A DNA stretch of 64,000 nt, from positions 1,798,001 through 1,862,000 of the forward strand of contig NZ_JAPDVG010000001.1 of assembly GCF_026015625.1 (NCBI RefSeq). The letters are read 5' to 3'. This document shows, in pieces, positions 54,297 to 63,128 of the stretch. The notes beneath the pieces are model-generated. The model did not search any database and was not told the DNA's origin. It was given only the letters and a program-made list of their open reading frames with translations. The first letter of the stretch is position 1, and every line of letters starts with the position of its first letter. The stretch comes from Segatella copri (lineage in GTDB: Bacteria; Bacteroidota; Bacteroidia; Bacteroidales; Bacteroidaceae). The translations under genes and the position numbers were made by a program.

Positions 54297-55057
54297 AATT
54301 CAAAATTCTTTAACCAATCATAATCCGTTACATCAATCTTAGTTGGGGTAATAGCGATGTAACCATGATTCACAGCCCACTGGTCGGTATCCGTTGCCTC
54401 CGGTTCGTCATTACGGTATTCACCCACCATCCAATAATAATCATATCCATGCGGATGAGTGCGATGATCCACCTCATTGATCCAGGAGCCATGAGTCATC
54501 CGGCAGCCCTTGAAACCCTTGAACGGAGGCAAAGCCGGGAAGTTGACATTCAGACAGGTATATTCTGGCAATCCCTTCTCCAGCACCAGCTTAACAACCT
54601 TCAGTACCCCATCGTGCAAAGGAGTGAGATCAGCATTTTCATCATAATTGCAACTGCTGAAGGCTATGCTTGGAATATGCTGCATACAACCCTCCTTAGC
54701 TACGCCCATAGTTCCCGAATAATGATTATTCACGCTCGAATTGTCACCATGATTGATACCGCCGATAATCAGATCAGGCTTGCGATCTGCAAGAAACTGA
54801 TCCAACGCCAGTTTCACACAGTCAACCGGTGTGCCGCTACATGACCAAACCTCCACATCATTCCCCATATTGTGGCGACGCTTCAGGCGCAAGGGAGTAG
54901 TAGCCGAGAAGGCACAGGCGAATCCCGAACGGGCACTTTCCGGTGCTACAACCAGCAGGTCGCACCAGTCTTTCAGAAAGTTCACCAGGGTCTTGATTCC
55001 ATTGGCATGATAGCCATCATCATTCGAAATTAATACTAACGGTTTCTTATTTTCCAT
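54293..55057 (-). CDS. surE: 5'/3'-nucleotidase SurE
   Basis: The protein has 254 residues. The metal-binding start is LVLISNDDGYHANGI, followed by VVAPESARSGFACAFS, CSGTPVDCVKLAL and GGINHGDNSSVNNHYSGTMGVAKEG. It removes phosphate from nucleoside monophosphates and is linked with survival in stationary phase. The start at 55057 (MENKKPL) is chosen because it begins the fold; a longer in-frame extension would read through the promoter region. A minus-strand -7 box TACTTTTGC lies at 55079-55087. It leads the surE-lpxB operon, divergent from parA. Confidence 0.95.
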   Translation of the reverse strand: MENKKPLVLISNDDGYHANGIKTLVNFLKDWCDLLVVAPESARSGFACAFSATTPLRLKRRHNMGNDVEVWSCSGTPVDCVKLALDQFLADRKPDLIIGGINHGDNSSVNNHYSGTMGVAKEGCMQHIPSIAFSSCNYDENADLTPLHDGVLKVVKLVLEKGLPEYTCLNVNFPALPPFKGFKGCRMTHGSWINEVDHRTHPHGYDYYWMVGEYRNDEPEATDTDQWAVNHGYIAITPTKIDVTDYDWLKNFEL

Positions 55058-55130
55058 AAAAATATCTTTCTTTTTGGTGCAAAAGTACGAAAAAACCTTT
55101 AAAGATAGCGACTTTCTCACAATATTTTTG

Positions 55131-55139
55131 TATCTTTGC
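55131..55139 (+). promoter_or_regulatory. -7 box of the parA-parB operon
   Basis: TATCTTTGC, 18 bases before the parA start. The divergent surE promoter lies 44 bases away. Confidence 0.65.
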
Positions 55140-55157
55140 CGAAAATTTACTAAGAAA

Positions 55158-55922
55158 ATGGGAAAAATCATCGCATTAGCTAACCAAAAAGGCGGTGTAG
55201 GAAAGACTACTACCACCATTAACTTGGCAGCATCGCTTGCCACGCTAGAGAAAACTGTACTCGTAGTGGACGCCGACCCACAGGCAAACGCTTCCAGTGG
55301 ATTGGGCGTGGACATCAGCGAGGTAGACTGCTCGCTCTACGAATGCATCATCGACCATGCAGACGTGCGCGATGCTATCTACACCACCGACATTGATGGA
55401 CTCGACATCATTCCTAGTCATATTGACCTGGTAGGTGCCGAGATAGAGATGCTGAATCTCAAAAATCGCGAAAAGGTGATTAAGACATTGCTGCAGCCTA
55501 TCCGTGACGAATACGACTACATCCTGATAGACTGTTCGCCTTCGCTCGGCCTCATCACCGTCAATTCGTTGACGGCTGCCGACAGTGTCATCATCCCAGT
55601 TCAATGTGAATATTTCGCTCTTGAAGGTATCAGCAAATTGCTTAACACCATCAAGATCATCAAGAGCAAGCTGAATCCGAAACTCGAGATAGAAGGTTTC
55701 CTGCTCACCATGTATGATAGTCGTCTACGCCTTGCCAACCAGATATACGACGAGGTGAAACGCCACTTCCAGGAATTGGTGTTCAAGACCGTAATCCAGC
55801 GCAACGTGAAGCTGAGCGAGAGTCCGAGCCATGGTCTCCCAGTTATCCTTTACGATGCAGAAAGCAATGGAGCCAAGAACCATCTGGCCTTGGCAAAGGA
55901 GATTATCAACAAGAATAGTTAA
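55158..55922 (+). CDS. parA: Chromosome-partitioning ATPase ParA (Soj)
   Basis: The protein has 254 residues. The deviant Walker A motif is ANQKGGVGKTTTTINLA (residues 7-23); Walker A' is VVDADPQANASSGLG and Walker B DYILIDCSPSLGLITVN. It binds DNA without sequence specificity and moves ParB-parS complexes during origin segregation. The start at 55158 (MGKIIALANQ) fits the family. parB follows within 57 bases. Confidence 0.96.
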   Translation: MGKIIALANQKGGVGKTTTTINLAASLATLEKTVLVVDADPQANASSGLGVDISEVDCSLYECIIDHADVRDAIYTTDIDGLDIIPSHIDLVGAEIEMLNLKNREKVIKTLLQPIRDEYDYILIDCSPSLGLITVNSLTAADSVIIPVQCEYFALEGISKLLNTIKIIKSKLNPKLEIEGFLLTMYDSRLRLANQIYDEVKRHFQELVFKTVIQRNVKLSESPSHGLPVILYDAESNGAKNHLALAKEIINKNS

Positions 55923-55978
55923 GATTTGGAAATTGAACCCTTTTAGAAAGTTCAATGTTCAAAATTAAAAGTAAAAAA

Positions 55979-56890
55979 ATGGCAGTACACAAGAAATACA
56001 ACAACGGTACAAAGAGCAACGCTTTAGGACGCGGACTCGACGCCCTCATCTCTACCGAGGGAGTGCGCACCCAGGGCAGCAGTACCATCAATGAAATTCC
56101 TCTCGACCAGATTGAGGCGAATCCCAATCAGCCACGCCGGGAGTTTGACGACGAAGCCCTACATGAGCTCGCCGAAAGCATCAAGGCCATAGGCATCATC
56201 CAGCCTATCACCTTAAGACAGGTTTCAGAAAACAGATTCCAGATTATCGCCGGTGAACGCCGCTGGCGCGCTTCACAACTTGCGGGGCTGACAGCTATCC
56301 CTGCATACATCCGCACCATCAGCGATGAGAACGTAATGGAAATGGCGCTCGTAGAGAATATCCAGCGCCAAGACCTCAACGCCATAGAAATAGCACTCGC
56401 CTACGAACACCTTCTGGAAAACGAGGGTATGACACAGGAGAAAATTTCAGAACGTGTGGGCAAGAGCCGTGCAGCCATCGCCAACTATCTGCGACTGCTC
56501 AAACTTCCTGCCCAGGTGCAGATGGCACTACAGAAGAAAGAAATCGACATGGGTCATTGCCGTGCCCTACTGGCCCTCGACTCACCTTCGCTGCAAATCA
56601 AGTTGTTCAAGGAGATACAGAAGAACGGCTACTCAGTAAGAAAGGTTGAAGAGATGGTACAGCGACTCAAGAGCGGAGAAGACATCGAGAGCGGTAAGAA
56701 AACCATCACGGCTAAGGCTCAGATGCCTGAGGAATTTACACAACTCAAAAAACGCCTGTCACAGTTTCTCAATACCAAAGTGCAGTTCACCTGCTCTGCT
56801 AAGGGCAAGGGAAAAATCAGCATTCCATTCGCCAACGAAGAGGAGCTGGAGCACATCATGAATGTTTTCGATCAGTTAAAGCAAGAATAA
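55979..56890 (+). CDS. parB: Chromosome-partitioning protein ParB (Spo0J)
   Basis: The protein has 303 residues from ATG 55979; an upstream ATG (55955) is possible. The N-terminus KSNALGRGLDALIS is typical, followed by the CTPase/ParB core with IPLDQIEANPNQPRREFDDEALHELAESI, GERRWRASQLAG and ENIQRQDLNAIE. The helix-turn-helix is MTQEKISERVGKSRAAIANYLRLLKLP. It spreads from parS sites as a CTP-dependent clamp. No canonical parS (TGTTNCACGTGNAACA-like) is evident to me within the window. Confidence 0.95.
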   Translation: MAVHKKYNNGTKSNALGRGLDALISTEGVRTQGSSTINEIPLDQIEANPNQPRREFDDEALHELAESIKAIGIIQPITLRQVSENRFQIIAGERRWRASQLAGLTAIPAYIRTISDENVMEMALVENIQRQDLNAIEIALAYEHLLENEGMTQEKISERVGKSRAAIANYLRLLKLPAQVQMALQKKEIDMGHCRALLALDSPSLQIKLFKEIQKNGYSVRKVEEMVQRLKSGEDIESGKKTITAKAQMPEEFTQLKKRLSQFLNTKVQFTCSAKGKGKISIPFANEEELEHIMNVFDQLKQE

Positions 56891-56892
56891 AA

Positions 56893-57633
56893 GTGAAACT
56901 CAGTATATCACAAATCTGTTTGGCAACCCTGCTGCTTCTGGCACCGATGGGCGCACAGGCACAGAAGTCGAAACAAAAAAAACAAGTGACCGATGTGCCA
57001 ACCATTGCATCAGCCGACTCGGCAAAAATAGCCATAGACTCGATGCTTACCGCACAAGACAGCAGCAAACTGGCAAGCCTCAACCAACCAGCAAAGCCTG
57101 TACGCAAAAAGCGCAACTGGGCAACCTGGCGACCTGATACCAAGCGTGCCATGTGGTTGGCACTTGTATTACCTGGTGCCGGACAGATATACAATCGCAA
57201 ATATTGGAAACTGCCTTTCATCTATGGCGGTTTCGTAGGCTGTACATACGCCATCACCTGGAACAACCAGATGTATCACGACTATTCGCAAGCCTACATG
57301 GATATTATGGACAATGACCCAAACACCCAAAGCTACAATCAATTTCTGCACTTGGGTGCCCAGATCAACGAATCGAACATAGAACGCTATAAGGAAATCT
57401 TCCGCAAGCGAAAAGATAAATATCGCCGTTGGAGAGACTTGGGAACCTTCGTCATGATAGGCATCTATGCCTTCTCAGTGATTGATGCCTACGTAGATGC
57501 ATCGCTCTCGGAATTTGACATCTCCGATGATCTCTCGCTCAGAATAGAGCCTACCATGCTGAATAACGGCAACAAGACTGCCAATCCGCTGCGGTCTGGA
57601 AGCCTCGGCGTAAGTTGCTCACTCACATTTTAA
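56893..57633 (+). CDS. DUF5683 membrane protein downstream of parB
   Basis: The protein has 246 residues with a signal peptide (ISQICLATLLLLAPMGAQAQ). A low-complexity linker is followed by WRPDTKRAMWLALVLPGAGQIYNRKYWKLPFIYGGF, the DUF5683 signature with helices, and a further helix near 190 (FVMIGIYAFSVIDAYVDASL). The function is unknown; it regularly stands next to parB and a lytic transglycosylase in Bacteroidota, which hints at an envelope role during division. The start is a GTG 2 bases after the parB stop. Confidence 0.85.
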   Translation: MKLSISQICLATLLLLAPMGAQAQKSKQKKQVTDVPTIASADSAKIAIDSMLTAQDSSKLASLNQPAKPVRKKRNWATWRPDTKRAMWLALVLPGAGQIYNRKYWKLPFIYGGFVGCTYAITWNNQMYHDYSQAYMDIMDNDPNTQSYNQFLHLGAQINESNIERYKEIFRKRKDKYRRWRDLGTFVMIGIYAFSVIDAYVDASLSEFDISDDLSLRIEPTMLNNGNKTANPLRSGSLGVSCSLTF

Positions 57634-57713
57634 TGCGTGAGGAGTTAGAATACACCTATATATATTATAACGCAAAATAGAAATTAGAAACATAGACGAG
57701 ATAAAACATCAAT

Positions 57714-59072
57714 ATGAAGAAAATACTAGTCATGGCAGCAGCGATGCTGTTCAGCTTACAAGGCATTCATGCCCAAACCGACGTTACAGAAGAAACAGAT
57801 AACGATGATATCATCACCGTTACCGACAAAGACGGAAAGCAGGAGGAAATCGAAGTACCTGAGGGAATGGAAGATAACCTCGACAGCCTGCTCCACCTTT
57901 ACAATGCACAGACTTACATGATGGCAGATACAACCTGCAAATACCGCGATGTAAACCCTGTCTTCGAGAAGGAAGTGTATATCGACCGTCTGAAGAGAAT
58001 GCCTACCATCATCGAAATGCCATACAATGAGGTAGTACAGAAATTCATAGACCGTTACAGCGGTAAACTACGCCGTTCGGTAAGTTTTATGTTGGGAGCA
58101 AGTAACTTCTACATGCCTATTTTCGAAGAGGCATTAGAGGCTTACAACCTGCCACTGGAATTGAAATATCTGCCAGTTATCGAATCGGCACTCAACCCTA
58201 AAGCAGTATCACGCGTTGGTGCCACAGGTTTATGGCAGTTTATGCTGCCTACCGGCAAGCGATATGGACTGGAAGTAAACTCACTCATCGATGAACGCCG
58301 CGACCCGGTAAAAGCATCCTATGCAGCCGCTCACTATCTGAGCGACCTGTACAAGATATTCGACGATTGGAGTCTCGTGATTGCAGCTTACAACTGCGGT
58401 CCAACCAATATCAACAAGGCCATCCATCGTGCAAAAGGCAACGCCGACTACTGGAACATCTATCCATATCTACCAAAGGAAACACGTGGATATGTACCAG
58501 CTTTCATCGCTGCCAACTACATCATGAACTACTACTGCGATCATAACATCTGCCCTATGGTAAGCGAACTGCCAGTAAAGACAGACACTATCGTAGTATC
58601 AAAAGATATCCACCTGGAGCAGATTTCCAAAGTGCTGAACATCAACATCGAGCACCTGCGCAATCTGAATCCACAGTATCGTCATGATATCATCAACGGA
58701 TTGAACCATCCGATGGTATTGCGTCTTCCATCTACCCTCATCGGTAGTTTCATCGACCAGCAGGACAGCATCTGTGCTTACAGAGCCGATGAACTCTTCC
58801 AGAAGCGCGCTACAGTAGATGTCAACGATGCACAGCCTACCTATAGCCGCCCACGAAGCAGCTACAGTCGCCACAGCGCTTCTTCACGCAGCAAGAAGAG
58901 CAGCAAGCGAGGCAGAAACAGAAAACAAGGCAGCAAGAGTGTTACCATCAAGAATGGTGATACCCTTTCTGAAATAGCAGCACGCCACGGAACAACCGTT
59001 AAGAAACTGCGCAAACTGAACGGCATCAAGGGTAACAGTATCCGTGCCGGAAAGAAAATCAAAGTGAAATAA
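57714..59072 (+). CDS. MltD-like lytic transglycosylase with LysM
   Basis: The protein has 452 residues and a signal peptide (MKKILVMAAAMLFSLQGIHA). The SLT domain (about 120-270) has the catalytic Glu in LPVIESALNPKAVS (near 157), GATGLWQFMLPTGKRYGL and AAYNCGPTNINKAI. After a Ser/Arg/Lys-rich linker (about 380-405) a LysM domain ends the protein (TIKNGDTLSEIAARHGTTVKKLRKLNG). The region near residue 300 may be a first degenerate LysM (HLEQISKVLNINIEHLRNLN). It cleaves peptidoglycan between MurNAc and GlcNAc to leave 1,6-anhydro ends. Last gene of the parA operon region. Confidence 0.93.
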   Translation: MKKILVMAAAMLFSLQGIHAQTDVTEETDNDDIITVTDKDGKQEEIEVPEGMEDNLDSLLHLYNAQTYMMADTTCKYRDVNPVFEKEVYIDRLKRMPTIIEMPYNEVVQKFIDRYSGKLRRSVSFMLGASNFYMPIFEEALEAYNLPLELKYLPVIESALNPKAVSRVGATGLWQFMLPTGKRYGLEVNSLIDERRDPVKASYAAAHYLSDLYKIFDDWSLVIAAYNCGPTNINKAIHRAKGNADYWNIYPYLPKETRGYVPAFIAANYIMNYYCDHNICPMVSELPVKTDTIVVSKDIHLEQISKVLNINIEHLRNLNPQYRHDIINGLNHPMVLRLPSTLIGSFIDQQDSICAYRADELFQKRATVDVNDAQPTYSRPRSSYSRHSASSRSKKSSKRGRNRKQGSKSVTIKNGDTLSEIAARHGTTVKKLRKLNGIKGNSIRAGKKIKVK

Positions 59073-59136
59073 AAGAACTACGTCCGCTGTAGTTTTTTCA
59101 GTCTAATTAAGAACATTATTATTGGAGGGACCCACT

Positions 59137-61422
59137 ATGGATGACCAGAACTTGAAAGACCTCGAAAGAGAGCAGGCTGACAACCAGTTGATTGGCGATG
59201 CCTTTCAACACCTGCTTGACACCTACCTGAGTTCGCGACACCGCAAGAAGGTAGATATAGTGACCAAGGCATTCAACTTCGCCCGACAGGCGCACAAAGG
59301 TGTGCGCCGCCTTTCGGGCGAACCATATATCATGCACCCTATCGCCGTGGCTCAGATAGCCTGCGAGGAGATGGGGCTCGGCTCAACGAGCATCTGTGCC
59401 GCACTGCTTCATGATGTGGTAGAAGATACCGACTACACAGTAGAAGATATCTCAAACATCTTTGGAGCCAAGGTGGCACAAATCGTTGATGGACTCACCA
59501 AAATCAGTGGTGGAATCTTCGGCGATAAGGCATCAGCCCAGGCAGAAAACTTCAAAAAACTGTTGCTCACTATGAGCGATGACATCCGTGTTATCCTTAT
59601 CAAGATTTGCGACCGCCTGCACAACATGCGCACGCTGGAATCGCAACCGGCCAACAAACAATACAAGATTGCGGGCGAAACCTTGTATATTTATGCACCT
59701 CTCGCCAACCGATTGGGCTTGAACAAAATCAAGACCGAACTCGAAGACCTCAGTTTCCGCTACGACCATCCACAGGAGTATGCCAATATTGAGCATAAAC
59801 TTGCCGATACCGAATCGCAGCGCGATACCCTCTTCGAGAGTTTTACAGCACCTATCCGCGAAGAACTCGACAAGTTAGGTGTAGAATACAAGATTAAAGC
59901 ACGTGTGAAGAGCCCTTATTCTATTTGGAACAAGATGCAGAACAAGCACGTTACCTTCGATGAGATTTACGACATTCTTGCTGTGCGCATCATCTTTACG
60001 CCAAAGGTGAGAGCAAACGAAGTAAACGAATGCTTCAATATCTACGTAGCCATCAGCAAAATCTACAAGAGCCATCCAGACCGTCTGCGCGACTGGTTGA
60101 ACCATCCGAAAGCAAACGGTTATCAGGCACTCCACGTTACCCTGATGAGTAAGCAGGGAAGATGGATAGAAGTGCAGATCCGTTCCGACCGTATGGACGA
60201 GGTAGCAGAAAAGGGGTTTGCTGCCCACTGGAAATACAAAGAAGGAAACGAAGGTGAATATACAGAAGATGAGAACGAACTGAACGACTGGCTCAGCACC
60301 ATCAAGGAGATTCTGGACGATCCGCAGCCGGATGCCATGGACTTCCTCGATGCTATCAAGTTGAACCTCTATGCTTCAGAAATCTTCGTCTTCACACCAA
60401 AGGGAGAAATCAAGACGATGCCGGCAGGCTGTACTGCCCTCGACTTCGCCTTCCAGATTCATACCTTCCTGGGCAGCCACTGTATCGGAGCCAAGGTAAA
60501 CCATAAGCTTGTTCCGCTGAGCCATAAGCTGCAAAGTGGCGACCAGGTTGAGATTCTTACTTCCAAGAGCCAGCATGTACAGGAAGAATGGGTAAACTTC
60601 GTCAGTTCAGCCAAAGCAAAGAGCAAGATTCTGGCCATCCTGCGCCGCGATTCACGAGAGGTTCAGAAAAAGGGAGAAAACATACTCACCGAATGGCTCA
60701 AGAAGAACAGCATTGAGATGAGTGCATCGGTGGTAGACCGCCTATGCGATTTTCATAATATCCAGAAGCCTGAAACCCTCTTCCAGTCATTGGGAGACCA
60801 TCAGATTATCCTAGGCGATAAAGATTTCGATGAGTTGCAGGGCAAGCCTAAAAAACAGCAGGCCAGCAGCTGGCGCAATTATATCCCATTCCTGGGCAAG
60901 AGCAAGGAGAAGGCTCAAGAAAAAGGCATCGTGAAGCCTCAGGATCTTTTCGTGGTGGGCAAAGACTTCAACAAGAAGAAGCCACTCATCCTGACCGAGG
61001 AGAACATCAACCAGTTTATCTTCCCTAGCTGCTGCCATGCGATTCCTGGTGATGACGTTATGGGCTTTATCGACAACAAGAACCGCATCGAAATACATAA
61101 GCGCTCTTGCAGCATAGCAGCCAAACTGAAGTCCAGTTTCGGCAACCGCATCGTAGATGCCAAATGGGATATGCACAAGCAGATACTCTTCGATGCAACC
61201 ATCGAAATCAAGGGTATCGACCGTAAGGGCATGCTGCTGGATGTAAGTAAGGTGATTAGTGACCAGTTAGGCATCAATATCCACAAGATAACAATCAGTA
61301 GTGATAACGGCATCTTCGACGGAACCATCGAACTCCGTGTTCACGACCGCGAAGAAGTTAAGACCATTATGAACCAACTCCGAAATATTGATGATCTGCA
61401 GGAAGTACAGAGAATCCTGTAA
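59137..61422 (+). CDS. RelA/SpoT bifunctional (p)ppGpp synthetase/hydrolase
   Basis: The protein has 761 residues from the ATG at 59137; a TTG at 59122 would add five residues. The order is the long RSH one: HD hydrolase (AALLHDVVEDTDYTVEDI, near 91), synthetase (RVKSPYSIWNKMQNKHVTFDEIYDILAVRIIF; GYQALHVTL; WIEVQIRSDRMDEVAEKGFAAHWKYKE), TGS (IFVFTPKGEIKTMPAGCTALDFAFQIH), a helical and zinc-finger-like part with CCHAIPGDDVMGF, and a C-terminal ACT domain (IEIKGIDRKGMLLDVSKVISDQLGINI). Both active sites look intact. It sets the alarmone level in starvation. GGAGGG at 59124-59129 is an uncommonly good ribosome binding site for this phylum. Confidence 0.95.
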   Translation: MDDQNLKDLEREQADNQLIGDAFQHLLDTYLSSRHRKKVDIVTKAFNFARQAHKGVRRLSGEPYIMHPIAVAQIACEEMGLGSTSICAALLHDVVEDTDYTVEDISNIFGAKVAQIVDGLTKISGGIFGDKASAQAENFKKLLLTMSDDIRVILIKICDRLHNMRTLESQPANKQYKIAGETLYIYAPLANRLGLNKIKTELEDLSFRYDHPQEYANIEHKLADTESQRDTLFESFTAPIREELDKLGVEYKIKARVKSPYSIWNKMQNKHVTFDEIYDILAVRIIFTPKVRANEVNECFNIYVAISKIYKSHPDRLRDWLNHPKANGYQALHVTLMSKQGRWIEVQIRSDRMDEVAEKGFAAHWKYKEGNEGEYTEDENELNDWLSTIKEILDDPQPDAMDFLDAIKLNLYASEIFVFTPKGEIKTMPAGCTALDFAFQIHTFLGSHCIGAKVNHKLVPLSHKLQSGDQVEILTSKSQHVQEEWVNFVSSAKAKSKILAILRRDSREVQKKGENILTEWLKKNSIEMSASVVDRLCDFHNIQKPETLFQSLGDHQIILGDKDFDELQGKPKKQQASSWRNYIPFLGKSKEKAQEKGIVKPQDLFVVGKDFNKKKPLILTEENINQFIFPSCCHAIPGDDVMGFIDNKNRIEIHKRSCSIAAKLKSSFGNRIVDAKWDMHKQILFDATIEIKGIDRKGMLLDVSKVISDQLGINIHKITISSDNGIFDGTIELRVHDREEVKTIMNQLRNIDDLQEVQRIL

Positions 61423-61458
61423 CTTAGGAGTTTATGATAATAAAGAAAAGATAAATAA

Positions 61459-61495
61459 TAGAGAATCGCCGGATTTAAAATCTGGCGATTCTCTA
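61459..61495. terminator. Long hairpin after the RelA/SpoT gene
   Basis: AGAGAATCGCCGGAT pairs with ATCTGGCGATTCTCT, a 15-bp stem with one G-T pair and a short loop. The T-run on the plus strand is poor, so it may act mainly as an mRNA end or in the other direction. Confidence 0.65.
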
Positions 61496-61558
61496 TGAAA
61501 TCATACAGATTTCAACATCTTATAAAAACAGATTCAAAACAACAAGCTTAAAAACAAT

Positions 61559-62548
61559 ATGAAAAAATTATTCTTATCATTTTTAATGATGTTGACTCTG
61601 TTGCCTCTGGCAGCAGCCAACAAGTATGACAACCCCGACACGATTGTAGTATCCCGTGATGGTACCGGCGAATTCCGTACCATCGACGAAGCCATCGAAG
61701 TATGTCGTGCTTTCATGGATTACAGCAAGGTAATCTATGTTAAGAAAGGCGTGTACAAGGAGAAACTCATCCTCCCTTCATGGCTCACCAACATCACCAT
61801 CTGTGGTGAAGACCGTGATAACACGATCATCACATGGGACGATCATGCCAACATCAAGATGCCTGTAGGTGGACTCGATTCAGAAGCTGCAGTAAAGGGC
61901 AAACCGATGGGCACATTCCGCACTTATACCCTGAAGGTACAGGGCAGTTACATCACCCTGAAGAACATCACCATCGAGAACAATGCAGCCAAACTGGGTC
62001 AGGCTGTCTCCCTGCATCTTGAAGGCGATCATATCCTGGTTCAGAACTGCCGTCTGCTGGGCAATCAGGATACCGTTTATACAGGTATAGCCAACAACCG
62101 TTCAGCCTTCTATGATTGCTACATCGAAGGAACCACCGATTTCATCTTTGGTCCGGGAAGAGCATGGTTTGAGAATTGTGAGATTCGCAGCAAGGCCAAC
62201 AGCTACATCACAGCTGCATCCAGTCCTGCCGGTCAGGAATATGGCTATGTATTCAACAAGTGCAAGCTTACCGCCGAGCCAGGTGTAGACAAGGTTTATC
62301 TGGGCCGTCCATGGCGCTCATATGCAGCTACCCTCTTCATGAATTGCGAAATGGGCAGCCACATCCGTCCAGAAGGATGGCACAACTGGGGCAAGCAGAG
62401 CAACGAGCAGACAGCCCGCTACAGCGAATATAACAACCACGGTGCAGGTGCTGCAACCAAGGCACGCGTAGCCTGGAGCCGTCAGCTCACCAAGAAAGAA
62501 GCTGCTAAAGTTACCATCAAGAATGTCTTCGGCGAAGAAGCGTGGTAA
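61559..62548 (+). CDS. Pectinesterase (CE8)
   Basis: The protein has 329 residues with a signal peptide (MKKLFLSFLMMLTLLPLAAA). The right-handed beta-helix shows the CE8 motifs in order: ITIENNAAKLGQAVSLHLEGD, GNQDTVYTG (Gln/Asp), YIEGTTDFIFGPGRAWFENCEI (second catalytic Asp) and VYLGRPWRSYA (Arg). It removes methyl esters from homogalacturonan so that lyases can act. It stands alone here, 37 kb away from the arabinose locus; no lyase or SusCD pair is next to it. Confidence 0.95.
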   Translation: MKKLFLSFLMMLTLLPLAAANKYDNPDTIVVSRDGTGEFRTIDEAIEVCRAFMDYSKVIYVKKGVYKEKLILPSWLTNITICGEDRDNTIITWDDHANIKMPVGGLDSEAAVKGKPMGTFRTYTLKVQGSYITLKNITIENNAAKLGQAVSLHLEGDHILVQNCRLLGNQDTVYTGIANNRSAFYDCYIEGTTDFIFGPGRAWFENCEIRSKANSYITAASSPAGQEYGYVFNKCKLTAEPGVDKVYLGRPWRSYAATLFMNCEMGSHIRPEGWHNWGKQSNEQTARYSEYNNHGAGAATKARVAWSRQLTKKEAAKVTIKNVFGEEAW

Positions 62549-62562
62549 CCCTAGCTAATCAT

Positions 62563-62603
62563 AAAGTTCAAAGTTCAAAGCTCAAAGTTCAAAGCTCAAA
62601 GTC
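62563..62603. repeat. Heptamer tandem repeat AAAG(T/C)TC
   Basis: Six near-perfect units of AAAGTTC/AAAGCTC, ending at the stop codon of the MerR gene on the minus strand. Low-complexity intergenic repeat, no function seen. Confidence 0.8.
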
Positions 62604-62951
62604 TTAAACCAGTCCATCGAGCTGCTTTTTGAGTTCTTTGAGCTGGTCTCTTACAGAAATAAGGGTGTCGAGAACTTCAGAAGATTTCTCGGCACCCGTT
62701 CTGTTTTGGTTCAGATACTTACGGGCAGCCGCAATCTTCAATCCCTTCACCTTGATAAGGTTGTAGATGAGCCTTACCTGCTCAATATCCTTATCAGTAT
62801 ACTGACGCACTTTGTTGCCAGCAACCTTCGGCTTGAGAAAAGGAAACTCCTTTTCCCAATATCTCAACGTTGAGTCGTTTAGACCAAACATTTCACCTAC
62901 TTCCTTGATAGAATAGTACAATTTCGTTGTTTTATCTGGAATTATTGCCAT
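62604..62951 (-). CDS. MerR family transcriptional regulator
   Basis: The protein has 115 residues from the ATG at 62951 (MAIIPDKTTKLYYSIKEV). The winged HTH is clear: YSIKEVGEMFGLNDSTLRYWEKEFPFLKPKVAGNKVRQYTDKDIEQVRLIYNL. A helical tail with RDQLKELKKQLDGL follows for dimerisation; there is no ligand domain. The gene type (LYYSIKEV) is common and conserved in Bacteroidota, next to unlinked genes. It is divergent from alaS with overlapping promoters. Confidence 0.92.
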   Translation of the reverse strand: MAIIPDKTTKLYYSIKEVGEMFGLNDSTLRYWEKEFPFLKPKVAGNKVRQYTDKDIEQVRLIYNLIKVKGLKIAAARKYLNQNRTGAEKSSEVLDTLISVRDQLKELKKQLDGLV

Positions 62952-62987
62952 TTTTTCCGTCTTTAATTTCAAAAATAATTAATTTAG

Positions 62988-63019
62988 TTGCAAAATTAAA
63001 CAATTCTTCTTATCTTTGC
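62988..63019. promoter_or_regulatory. Overlapping divergent promoters of alaS and the MerR gene
   Basis: For alaS: TTG (62988-62990), a 20-base spacer and TATCTTTGC (63011-63019). For the MerR gene on the minus strand: the -7 box TAATTTTGC (62990-62998). The -33 of one overlaps the -7 of the other, so RNA polymerase can hold only one at a time. Confidence 0.6.
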
Positions 63020-63128
63020 AAAGATTTTCGGAAGAAAATGCCCTAAAGGGCAAAAATATTTTCTGAGAGGACTCTCAATCCCCTCTCCAAAACAGGAAAA
63101 AGAAATTAAAGATAAATATAAAAAAGAT

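Noticed and set aside
55058..55315. N-terminal extension of SurE to 55315
   Set aside because: It would run over the surE promoter and into parA; the family start fits 55057.
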